Assembly: GCA_005787585.1 (NCBI GenBank)
Contig: SYAL01000033.1
Location: 1 to 43,432 of the forward strand
DNA length: 43,432 bases
Direction of reading: 5' to 3'
DNA from: Bacteroidota bacterium
GTDB taxonomy: Bacteria; Bacteroidota; Bacteroidia; B-17B0; Aurantibacillaceae
This document shows positions 1 through 6,714 of this stretch, one piece after another (position 1 is the stretch's first letter; every line of letters starts with the position of its first letter). The notes beneath the pieces were generated by a model, which worked only from the letters and a program-made list of their open reading frames with translations, searched no databases and had not been told where the DNA came from. Position numbers and translations under genes: made by a program.

Positions 1-125
1 ACCGGCGACGAGCCCGTCGACGAGATGGTGGCGCCCGACCAGCTGCTGACGTCCGTGCCGAACGCCGACGTCGTGGTGCTCTGCGCCCCGGCCACCCGCC
101 ACACGGTCGGCATGGTCGATGTTTC
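1..125 (+). CDS. Fragment of a GC-rich D-2-hydroxyacid dehydrogenase-like gene (probable foreign/chimeric end)
   Basis: Roughly the first 120-135 bases are very GC-rich (44 of the first 60 are G or C by hand count), while everything after is strongly AT-rich. Read from base 1 the frame is open and gives a peptide containing ADVVVLCAPATRHTVGMV, which resembles the segment after the Rossmann motif in D-isomer-specific 2-hydroxyacid dehydrogenases (typically ADVVVLAAPLTPETRGLV). Codon use is that of a high-GC organism such as an actinobacterium. The frame runs by chance into the following AT-rich gene, so a single ORF spans both, but the two halves belong to different families. I infer an assembly chimera or contaminating read end rather than a real fusion. 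The exact join (about 118-140) cannot be fixed by eye. Confidence 0.55.
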
Positions 126-402
126 GGAGTTCACTCTAATTGGATCGCTAATAAGTCAGATATTTAGCATCTTTATTTTTCCAATTATTTTGATTTTACA
201 GTTTAGTAAATACAATTCCTTATTTTTTTTACACTGCGCTTTAATCATTTTAGGTTTATCCGTAATTTTAAAATGGTATAGAGGCTTTTTAATAGCTCTA
301 ATTGAGGAAAGAATAGGTTTATTACAAATTTTTACATACTTTTGTGCTTTAGAAATTTTACCAGGACTAATTTTGTTAAAGTATATCATTGAAACTTTTT
401 AA
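126..402 (+). CDS. DUF4271 membrane protein, C-terminal part only
   Basis: The AT-rich part of the leftmost reading frame encodes about 90 residues with three hydrophobic helices and ends in a segment containing FTYFCALEILPGLILLKYI. This resembles the C-terminus of the Bacteroidota-specific DUF4271 integral membrane family, whose members usually end in a similar CALEILP motif. The 5' part of the gene is missing because of the GC-rich sequence at the left end. It lies 12 bases upstream of hemD on the same strand, a common Bacteroidota arrangement, so the two are probably co-transcribed. The function of DUF4271 is not established. The family call rests on remembered similarity and on the neighbour. 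Confidence 0.65.
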
Positions 403-414
403 ACAAGAAAAACA

Positions 415-1533
415 ATGTTAGCAAAGAAAAAAGTAGCAAAGAAAAAAAGTGCTTATAAGGTAACTAAAAAAATCAAAAAAGTCACTAATTCAAAAAAGTC
501 ACTAGTTCAAAAAAAGCCAATTAAAATTTTTACAAAAAAATTTAAGGCTTTACCAAAATCTGCTAAAAAACCGATTATAAAACTTGTAAAAAAATCCGAT
601 AAAAAAATCAAAGTTAAATCAGTTAAAGCTGAAAAAAGCGTCCCCATTCAATCATTAATACCACCAGATAATCAAAGTATCGGCGATCAAATTTTGATTA
701 AAAGGAGAAGAAGGAAAACAAAAAAAGAGGTGTTTGTTATTAAAAAGTTTCCCTACGTAGAAATAAGTAATTACCCGAAACGTCGTGTAAAAAATATACT
801 TGTATCACAGCCTAGTCCGATTGAAACCGAAAAGAGCCCATATTTTGATCTTGCGAAAAAATATAACCTTAATATAAATTTTAGACAATTTATTAAAGTT
901 GAAGGTTTAAATGCTCAAGAATTTAGAGCTCAACGAATTGATATTTTAGAGCACGGTGCTGTTATTTTAAATAGTAAGTTTGCTGCAGATCATTATTTTC
1001 GTATATGCAATGAATTGAGAATAACAGTGCCTGAAAGCATAAAATATTTTTGTATAAATGAACAAACTGCATATTATTTACAAAAGTACATTCAGTATCG
1101 AAAACGAAAAATATTTTTTGGTCATGGAACCATTACTGATTTAGTAGATGTGATTAAAAAAAATAAAAACGAAAAGTTTTTATTGCCAGCTAGCGATGCT
1201 CAAAAAGAACAAATAGCAGAACTTTTAGAAGAGGTTAATATATCTGTTACTAAAGCTATTTTTTACAAAACAGTATGTGCAGATTTAAGCGATTTAAAAA
1301 GTTTAGCTGAATTTGACCTAATGGTATTTTTTACACCTGTAGGTATAAAATCTTTAAAGCAAAATTTTCCAAATTTTAAGCAAGGTAGTACTCGAATAGC
1401 TGCTTTTGGTTTTGCAACTGCAAATATGGTAAAATCACTTGGTTATAGACTAGATATTAATGCTCCTAATATTATAAATCAAAGTATGACAGGAGCTTTA
1501 GACACTTATTTAAAAGAGGCTAACAAAAAATAA
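415..1533 (+). CDS. hemD: Uroporphyrinogen-III synthase with long lysine-rich N-terminal extension
   Basis: HemD closes and inverts ring D of hydroxymethylbilane to give uroporphyrinogen III, a cytosolic step in haem synthesis. The enzyme part starts near residue 124 (RRVKNILVSQP) and includes the Bacteroidota HemD features SPYFDL, KYFCINEQTAYYLQKYI and FFTPVGIKSL. The protein is 372 residues, whereas Bacteroidota HemD proteins are usually about 250. The first ~123 residues are an extension dominated by Lys with Ser, Ala and Pro, resembling histone H1-like tails and likely disordered. There is no ATG between residue 1 and the enzyme domain. TTG at residue 94 and GTG at residue 106 are the only plausible later starts, and neither removes all of the basic region. 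The 3' end converges on rnpA with only three bases between the stop codons. Confidence 0.85.
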   Translation: MLAKKKVAKKKSAYKVTKKIKKVTNSKKSLVQKKPIKIFTKKFKALPKSAKKPIIKLVKKSDKKIKVKSVKAEKSVPIQSLIPPDNQSIGDQILIKRRRRKTKKEVFVIKKFPYVEISNYPKRRVKNILVSQPSPIETEKSPYFDLAKKYNLNINFRQFIKVEGLNAQEFRAQRIDILEHGAVILNSKFAADHYFRICNELRITVPESIKYFCINEQTAYYLQKYIQYRKRKIFFGHGTITDLVDVIKKNKNEKFLLPASDAQKEQIAELLEEVNISVTKAIFYKTVCADLSDLKSLAEFDLMVFFTPVGIKSLKQNFPNFKQGSTRIAAFGFATANMVKSLGYRLDINAPNIINQSMTGALDTYLKEANKK

Positions 1534-1536
1534 ATA

Positions 1537-1923
1537 TCAAATAGTTTTATCTTCTGATATACTATTTTTCATTAATTTTTTAATAGACATCTCTATAATT
1601 GCGTAATCTTCACTTTTTTTTCCAATGTATAAAAATGCCAAAATCATCTTGGTTTGATATGGGGCTAAATCATCATAAAAAGTTTTTTTATTTAATCTGT
1701 ATACCTCCCTCATACGTCGTTTTAATTTATTTCTATCGTGCGCTTTTTTAAAACTGCGCTTAGGCGTTACAAACATTGCCTGAGCAGGAAATTTTAGATT
1801 TACTGGCGTGAAGCAAAAGGTAAGCTTAATAGGGTATACCACTAATGATCTTCCTTTTTCAAAAAGCAATTTCACTTGCTTCTTGCTACATAAACGCTCT
1901 TGTTTATAAAATTTATTTTTGAT
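1537..1923 (-). CDS. rnpA: Ribonuclease P protein component, apparent ATC start
   Basis: RnpA is the small basic protein that binds RNase P RNA and helps mature tRNA 5' ends. The RNA-binding signature is present as KKAHDRNKLKRRMREVYRLN. The longest frame from a normal start codon begins at GTG (bases 1875-1873) and gives only 112 residues, missing the conserved N-terminus. Reading on upstream in the same frame gives KNKFYKQERLCSKKQ, which matches the usual family beginning (ERLCSKK followed by LFEKGRS). No ATG, GTG or TTG occurs between that segment and the in-frame TAA at 1947-1945. The best start candidates are two consecutive ATC codons (1926-1924 and 1923-1921). Starting at the second gives a normal 128 residues. 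A good promoter ends just upstream, leaving almost no leader. Confidence 0.85.
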   Translation of the reverse strand: MKNKFYKQERLCSKKQVKLLFEKGRSLVVYPIKLTFCFTPVNLKFPAQAMFVTPKRSFKKAHDRNKLKRRMREVYRLNKKTFYDDLAPYQTKMILAFLYIGKKSEDYAIIEMSIKKLMKNSISEDKTI

Positions 1924-1934
1924 GATTAAAAGTT

Positions 1935-1965
1935 TAAAAATAATTTAATTAAAATATAATACAAA
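1935..1965 (-). promoter_or_regulatory. Promoter of rnpA
   Basis: On the minus strand a TTTG (1965-1962) is followed, after exactly 19 bases, by TATTTTTA (1942-1935). This fits the Bacteroidota housekeeping pattern of TTTG, about 19 bases, then TAnnTTTG, with the last base differing. Transcription would start near 1930-1926, only a few bases before the ATC codons proposed as the start of rnpA. Match found by eye only. Confidence 0.55.
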
Positions 1966-1990
1966 AAACTATATAAACGGATTCTATTTT

Positions 1991-2021
1991 TTTGTTTGGT
2001 AAAGATAATTTTTTACTTTTA
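1991..2021 (+). promoter_or_regulatory. Promoter of the THX gene
   Basis: TTTG at 1991-1994 is followed after 19 bases by TACTTTTA at 2014-2021, a good match to the Bacteroidota -33/-7 pattern apart from the last base. The -7 box ends 22 bases before the ATG at 2044, giving a short ordinary leader. It is divergent from the rnpA promoter in the same intergenic region. Confidence 0.55.
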
Positions 2022-2043
2022 TAGTTATAAACTAAATTAAATT

Positions 2044-2286
2044 ATGGGAAAAGGTGATAAAAGAACAAAACGAGGTAAAATACATATCGGTTCAACGGGA
2101 GTAAAGCGTCAAAAAAAGAAATCTGCAAAAAAAGTTTCAGTTAAAAAAGTAGTAGTAAAGGAAATAGTTGCGGCAGAAGAGCCAAAAAAAATAGCTGCTC
2201 CAAAGAAAACAGCTACTCCGAAGAAATCAGCTGCTCCGAAGAAATCAGCTGCTCCGAAGAAATCAGTGTCACCAAAAAAAGCCTAA
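2044..2286 (+). CDS. 30S ribosomal protein THX-like, with repetitive Lys/Pro/Ala tail
   Basis: The N-terminus MGKGDKRTKRGKIHIGSTGV matches THX, a tiny basic peptide bound in the head of the 30S subunit, which in Bacteroidota starts MGKGDKKT(K/R)RGKI. The remainder of the 80 residues is a basic low-complexity tail. Its last third is five tandem copies of an APKKS-type hexapeptide. The gene sits alone between its own promoter and a strong hairpin terminator. The first ~26 residues presumably bind the ribosome. The tail is likely disordered and may contact rRNA, but that is inference. Confidence 0.8.
   Translation: MGKGDKRTKRGKIHIGSTGVKRQKKKSAKKVSVKKVVVKEIVAAEEPKKIAAPKKTATPKKSAAPKKSAAPKKSVSPKKA
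2194..2283 (+). repeat. Five-copy 18-bp tandem repeat inside the THX gene
   Basis: Five consecutive 18-base units begin at 2194, 2212, 2230, 2248 and 2266. Units three and four are identical (GCTGCTCCGAAGAAATCA), unit two differs from them by one base, unit one by a few, and unit five is diverged. They encode AAPKKT, ATPKKS, AAPKKS, AAPKKS and VSPKKA. The near-identity of the middle units suggests recent slippage or unequal exchange, so copy number may vary between strains. Confidence 0.85.
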
Positions 2287-2293
2287 TAAAAAT

Positions 2294-2340
2294 TAAGCTA
2301 AAAAAGCCGTCAAATTTAATTTGACGGCTTTTTTAGCTTA
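2294..2340 (+). terminator. Strong hairpin terminator after the THX gene
   Basis: A perfect 21-base inverted repeat (left arm 2294-2314, right arm 2320-2340) encloses a 5-base loop. The GC core is GCCGTC/GACGGC, flanked by A6 on the left and T6 on the right, the classic intrinsic terminator layout. It begins eight bases after the THX stop codon. The symmetrical A/T tracts would let it work in both directions. Confidence 0.85.
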
Positions 2341-2378
2341 ACATCTTTCGTTTGTTTTAATTAATAGTTTAATTAAAT

Positions 2379-2866
2379 ATGGATTTTATCGAATTTAATA
2401 AAAAAGCGCAGTCAAAAAAAAAGAAAATCAGTTTTTTTATAAAAAATTGAATAACCGGCCTTTAAAAAACTTAGATGAAGTTATTCACCATGAACATGAA
2501 AAAGTTTTTGAACAAATTAATTGTTTAAGTTGCGCTAACTGCTGCAAAACAACTTCTCCTATTTTTTATCAGAGCGATATTGAACGCGCTGCAAAAGCAA
2601 CTAAAATGCGCTCAGGAGCATTTATAGATAAGTATTTAAAGATAGACGATGATAATGATTATGTCTTAAAGAAATCTCCCTGTTCTTTCTTAAATCAAGA
2701 TAATTATTGTGTTATTTATAAAGATAGACCAAAAGCTTGCAGAGATTATCCCCATACGAATCGAAAAAAAATGCAACAAATTTTATCTTTAACGTATCAA
2801 AACACATTGGTCTGCCCCGCAGTTTTAGAAATAACAGCGCGTTTAAAGAAAAAATTAGGCCTGTAA
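2379..2866 (+). CDS. YkgJ-type cysteine-cluster protein, split by a -1 frameshift
   Basis: This is a putative metal-binding protein of the YkgJ/UPF0153 family, small cytosolic proteins with a CxxCxxCC cluster thought to hold zinc or iron-sulfur; their function is unknown. The cluster is CLSCANCC, with further cysteines in CSFLNQDNYC and KACRDYP. The part with the cysteines is open from about 2423 in one frame but has only a TTG (2447) as start. The family's usual lysine-rich beginning is in another frame from ATG 2379 (MDFIEFNKKAQSKKK), ending at TGA 2448-2450. A shift of -1 at A AAA AAG (2417-2423) joins the two into a protein of normal form, continuing ENQFFYKKLNNRPLKNLDEV. It could be a missing A in the nine-A run, a real mutation, or a functional slip site. 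Confidence 0.75.
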
Positions 2867-2880
2867 TAGAGGTAAATTTA

Positions 2881-3930
2881 CTATATAATTAACATGGCAT
2901 CGCCATAAGAATAAAAGCGATACTTTTCTTTAATTGCTTCTTTATAGGCCTTATTTATCAAATCATAACCGCCAAATGCGCTTACCATCATTAGCAAGGT
3001 ACTTTCGGGCATATGAAAATTAGTAATCATACAATTGGCAATACTGAAGTCGTAGGGAGGAAAAATAAATTTATTTGTCCAACCAATAAATGGGTTTAAT
3101 TGTCCGTTGGTTGAAACTGATGTTTCTATGCCTCTCATAACAGTAGTTCCAACAGCGCACACCCGTTTTTTTCTTTCTTTTGCAGAATTAATAATTTTGC
3201 AGGCATCGCTCGAAATTAAAACCTCTTCGCTTTCTGTTTTATGTTTAGTTAAATCTTCTACTTCTACATTTCTGAATGTTCCAAGACCTATGTGAAGAGT
3301 TAAAGGCGCAAACCGAACACCTTTAATTTCTAATCGTTTTAATAATTCGCGACTAAAGTGTAAGCCAGCAGTAGGAGCAGCTACGGCCCCTTCGTTTTTA
3401 GCAAAAACAGTTTGATAGCGTTCGGTGTCTTCGGGTTCTGCCTCACGTTTAATGTATTTTGGTAAAGGTGTTTCCCCTAAATCGTATAGTATTTTTCTAA
3501 ATTCTTCGTAACTCCCGTCGTATAAAAAACGCAAAGTTCTTCCTCGAGAAGTAGTATTATCAATAACTTCTGCGACTAAATTGTCATTTTCTCCAAAATA
3601 TAATTTATTTCCAATTCGAATTTTTCTAGCTGGATCAACTAAAACATCCCACAATCGACTTTCAGCATTTAATTCGCGAAGCAAAAAAACCTCTATTTTT
3701 GCACCTGTTTTTTCTTTATTACCATACATTCTTGCTGGAAAAACTTTGGTATCATTCAAAATTAGCACATCTCCATCATCAAAATAATTAGTTATATCTT
3801 TAAATTTTTTATGTGAAATTTTTCCTGTAGTTCTTTCTATAACCATTAAACGAGAATCTTCACGATTTTTGGAAGGATATTCCGCTAATAATTCTTTTGG
3901 CAAATTAAATTTAAACATTGATAGTTTCAT
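2881..3930 (-). CDS. queA: S-adenosylmethionine:tRNA ribosyltransferase-isomerase
   Basis: QueA moves the ribosyl part of S-adenosylmethionine onto preQ1 at position 34 of GUN-anticodon tRNAs, making epoxyqueuosine. The 349-residue protein has the family length. It begins [19 protein letters not shown] and carries the conserved stretches [31 protein letters not shown] and [19 protein letters not shown]. The ATG at 3930 fits the family start exactly. Its 3' end converges on the YkgJ gene with 14 bases between them. Its 5' side is divergent from the S41 protease gene across about 260 AT-rich bases. This gene alone does not show whether the cell makes preQ1 or imports it. Confidence 0.95.
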   Translation of the reverse strand: MKLSMFKFNLPKELLAEYPSKNREDSRLMVIERTTGKISHKKFKDITNYFDDGDVLILNDTKVFPARMYGNKEKTGAKIEVFLLRELNAESRLWDVLVDPARKIRIGNKLYFGENDNLVAEVIDNTTSRGRTLRFLYDGSYEEFRKILYDLGETPLPKYIKREAEPEDTERYQTVFAKNEGAVAAPTAGLHFSRELLKRLEIKGVRFAPLTLHIGLGTFRNVEVEDLTKHKTESEEVLISSDACKIINSAKERKKRVCAVGTTVMRGIETSVSTNGQLNPFIGWTNKFIFPPYDFSIANCMITNFHMPESTLLMMVSAFGGYDLINKAYKEAIKEKYRFYSYGDAMLII

Positions 3931-4191
3931 AGGTACTTTATTAATTTTTTTAAAGAGAATGATTTTTTTTATCAGATAGAGAGTCTTTTGGATTTTATAT
4001 CAGCATCCGACTCAAAGTATACTGATTAAAAAATAAATGTCATAATCTTACGGGATTAATTCGGGTAGAAAAAATACGACATTTTATTGGGTTTTGCAAT
4101 TTAAAAACACAAAAAATCCCTAAATTAACTTTAAAACTAAAAAAGCAAACAATTCTCGTTAAATTTAAACTCAATTAAATTGATTTATACA

Positions 4192-5889
4192 ATGAATTTT
4201 ACTTCTAAAATAAAAAAATGGGTTGCCGCACTTTCTATCAGTATAATTGTATTTATTGGTCTTGCCTATACACCAGATTATTTCGAAATAAGTAAAAATT
4301 TAGATATATTTAATGCTATTTATCGTGAACTAAACGTTTCTTATGTTGATGGAACTAAGCCAGGCCAATTAATGAAAACTGGTATCGACGCCATGTTAAA
4401 ATCTTTAGATCCATATACTATTTATTATACTGAAAATGATATTGAAGATTTTAGATATACAACCACAGGAGAATACGGGGGTATCGGAGCAATGGTAACC
4501 GACATTAATGGGAAAATTATAATTGCCGAACCCTATGAAGGATTTTCGGCTTTTAAATCAGGGATTAGAGCTGGAGATCAAATTATTGGTGTGAACAATA
4601 TTAATTTAGAAGGAAAGCGAAGCGACGAAATAAGTAATCTTTTGAAAGGCCAAGCCGGATCATCTTTAAAATTGAAGCTTATTAAAGCAGGACAAAATAC
4701 CCCTATAGAGATAATCTTAAAACGAGAAGAAATTAAGACAAAATCGGTGCCATATTTTGGTGTATTACCAAATAGCGAAACAGGATATATTAAATTGACT
4801 GCTTTTACAGAAAATTGTAGTAACGAAGTTAAAGAAGCTTTACAAGCTTTAAAAAATAAAAATTGTAAAAATATAATTTTAGATTTAAAAGGTAATCTCG
4901 GGGGTTTACTAATTGAAGCGGTTAATATCGTAAATCTTTTTGTAGATAAAGGACAAGAAATTGTATACACCAAAGGAAAAACTTCAAATTGGGATAAATC
5001 ATATTTATCTGTTAATAATCCCATTGATATAAAAATACCTTTAGCGGTTTTAGTAGATGAAAATTCAGCGTCTGCCTCAGAAATAGTAAGTGGAGCCTTA
5101 CAAGATTTAGATCGAGCAATTATTATTGGCAAGCGCACATATGGCAAAGGATTAGTTCAACAAACAAAACCACTAGTTTATAACTCGCAAATAAAAATAA
5201 CTGTAGCAAAATATTATATTCCCAGTGGACGCTGTGTTCAGGCTCTAGATTATAGCAATAAAAACGAAGACGGTCGAGTTGAAAAAGTTTCAGATAGTTT
5301 AATTACCGCATTTAAAACAAAAAGGGGACGCATCGTTTATGATGGGGCCGGAGTAATGCCTGATATAAAATCAACAGAAGTAAAACCTAAAACCGTTTTA
5401 ATTTCATTACTTTCAAAATTTCATATTTTTAATTATGCAACTAATTATGTTTTAAAAACACCAAATATTAATTCTGCCTCAAATTTTACCTTAACTGATA
5501 ATGATTATAATGAATTTATGACTTTTATAAAAACACAAGATTATAGCTATAAATCAAATATTGAAATTGATTTAGAAAAACTAAAAAAGCAGGCAGAAGA
5601 GGAACAATCTTTTGATGTTATTAAATCAGAATATGAAGCCTTATTAAATAAATTGATGCAAGATAAAAAAGATGATTTAATAAAATATAAATCGGAAATT
5701 TGCAAAGAATTAGAAACAGAAATTGTTTCTCGATATTATTTTGAAAAAGGCAGAATTGAATCTAATATAAAAAATGATAATGATATTAAACAAGCAAAAT
5801 CAGTACTTTCTGATAATTTTAAAACGGAAGCTATTTTAACAAAAATTGAAAAGCCCACGAAACCATTTAATATAAAGAAAAAGTTTTAA
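4192..5889 (+). CDS. C-terminal processing peptidase, S41 family (CtpA/Prc-like)
   Basis: This is a membrane-anchored periplasmic serine protease that trims or degrades proteins from exposed C-termini. From the ATG at 4192 (565 residues) there is an N-terminal membrane segment or signal (about 10-25), a PDZ domain (about 90-175, with GEYGGIGAMV and FKSGIRAGDQIIGVN), and the S41 core. The catalytic Ser-Lys pair is seen as S294 in SASASEIVSG and K319 in GKRTYGKGLVQ. The 25-residue gap between them equals that of E. coli Prc. A C-terminal helical, charged region follows. A TTG at 4180 could add four residues, but the ATG is the better start. The substrate is unknown. Confidence 0.92.
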   Translation: MNFTSKIKKWVAALSISIIVFIGLAYTPDYFEISKNLDIFNAIYRELNVSYVDGTKPGQLMKTGIDAMLKSLDPYTIYYTENDIEDFRYTTTGEYGGIGAMVTDINGKIIIAEPYEGFSAFKSGIRAGDQIIGVNNINLEGKRSDEISNLLKGQAGSSLKLKLIKAGQNTPIEIILKREEIKTKSVPYFGVLPNSETGYIKLTAFTENCSNEVKEALQALKNKNCKNIILDLKGNLGGLLIEAVNIVNLFVDKGQEIVYTKGKTSNWDKSYLSVNNPIDIKIPLAVLVDENSASASEIVSGALQDLDRAIIIGKRTYGKGLVQQTKPLVYNSQIKITVAKYYIPSGRCVQALDYSNKNEDGRVEKVSDSLITAFKTKRGRIVYDGAGVMPDIKSTEVKPKTVLISLLSKFHIFNYATNYVLKTPNINSASNFTLTDNDYNEFMTFIKTQDYSYKSNIEIDLEKLKKQAEEEQSFDVIKSEYEALLNKLMQDKKDDLIKYKSEICKELETEIVSRYYFEKGRIESNIKNDNDIKQAKSVLSDNFKTEAILTKIEKPTKPFNIKKKF

Positions 5890-6008
5890 AAATTGTCTTT
5901 TAAAATAAAAGGCAGATTGGCTGTAAAAAACTTTAATTTACCTATTTGATAAGGTTTTTCGCCTATTTTTTTTATTATTTATTATTAGTTAATTTTAAAA
6001 AAATTATC

Positions 6009-6707
6009 ATGTTGATATTAATTATAGGATCATCAAAAGGCATTGGCTTTGAAATGGTAAAACTATTTTCTCAAAACCCTTCCAATTTAATTATTGCAGT
6101 TTCGAGAAATATAGATTCGTTGAATAAACTGGTAAAAGAAAAAAATACACATTCTATTTTGCCAATTAAATCGGACATAACAAATCCACTTCAAATAAAA
6201 AAAATATTTAAAATAATAAAAGGACTTAATTTACCATTAGACATTTTAATTAATAATGCTGGACAAATTGTAAACAAGCCATTTGAAAATATAACAAATA
6301 AAGATTTGCAATCAGTTTATCAAACGAATGTATTTGGGCCATTTATGCTCATACAGATACTTTTGCCATTAATGAATTTAAAAAATAAATCACATATTTT
6401 AAACATCAGCAGTATGGGGGGATTTCAGGGGAGTTCAAAATTTGCGGGATTAAGCGCTTATTCAAGTAGTAAAGGTGCATTAAGTATATTATCAGAGTGT
6501 TTAGCCGAAGAGTTTAAAACAAAAAATATCTCAATTAATTGTTTGGCTTTGGGGGCCGTTCAAACAGAAATGTTAAACTTAGCTTTCCCTGGATATAAAG
6601 CGTTATTAAACTCAAAGCAAATGGCTAAATTTATTTGTCACTTTGCGCTCACTGGTCATGAATATTTTAATGGCAAAATCATTCCAGTTTCTTCATCTAA
6701 TCCATAA
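6009..6707 (+). CDS. Short-chain dehydrogenase/reductase (SDR)
   Basis: This is a classical SDR, an NAD(P)-dependent oxidoreductase of 232 residues from the ATG at 6009. It shows the cofactor motif GSSKGIG near the N-terminus (the usual TG is shifted to a GS form), the NNAG motif, a catalytic Ser in NISSMGG, and the YxxxK pair in YSSSKGA. An upstream in-frame TTG (5946) would add 21 hydrophobic and aromatic residues before the Rossmann fold. I reject it because the family starts directly at the first beta strand (MLILIIGSSKG). The stop lies seven bases before the TonB-dependent receptor gene, so the two are probably co-transcribed. Substrate unknown. Confidence 0.9.
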   Translation: MLILIIGSSKGIGFEMVKLFSQNPSNLIIAVSRNIDSLNKLVKEKNTHSILPIKSDITNPLQIKKIFKIIKGLNLPLDILINNAGQIVNKPFENITNKDLQSVYQTNVFGPFMLIQILLPLMNLKNKSHILNISSMGGFQGSSKFAGLSAYSSSKGALSILSECLAEEFKTKNISINCLALGAVQTEMLNLAFPGYKALLNSKQMAKFICHFALTGHEYFNGKIIPVSSSNP

Positions 6708-6714
6708 GTAACGA

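Noticed and set aside
25..402. A single 125-residue gene covering the left end
   Set aside because: Composition changes sharply near 120-135 and the two halves match different families, so the continuous frame is accidental.
5946..6008. TTG start giving a 21-residue hydrophobic extension to the SDR
   Set aside because: The extension precedes the first beta strand of the Rossmann fold and has no family counterpart; the ATG at 6009 fits.
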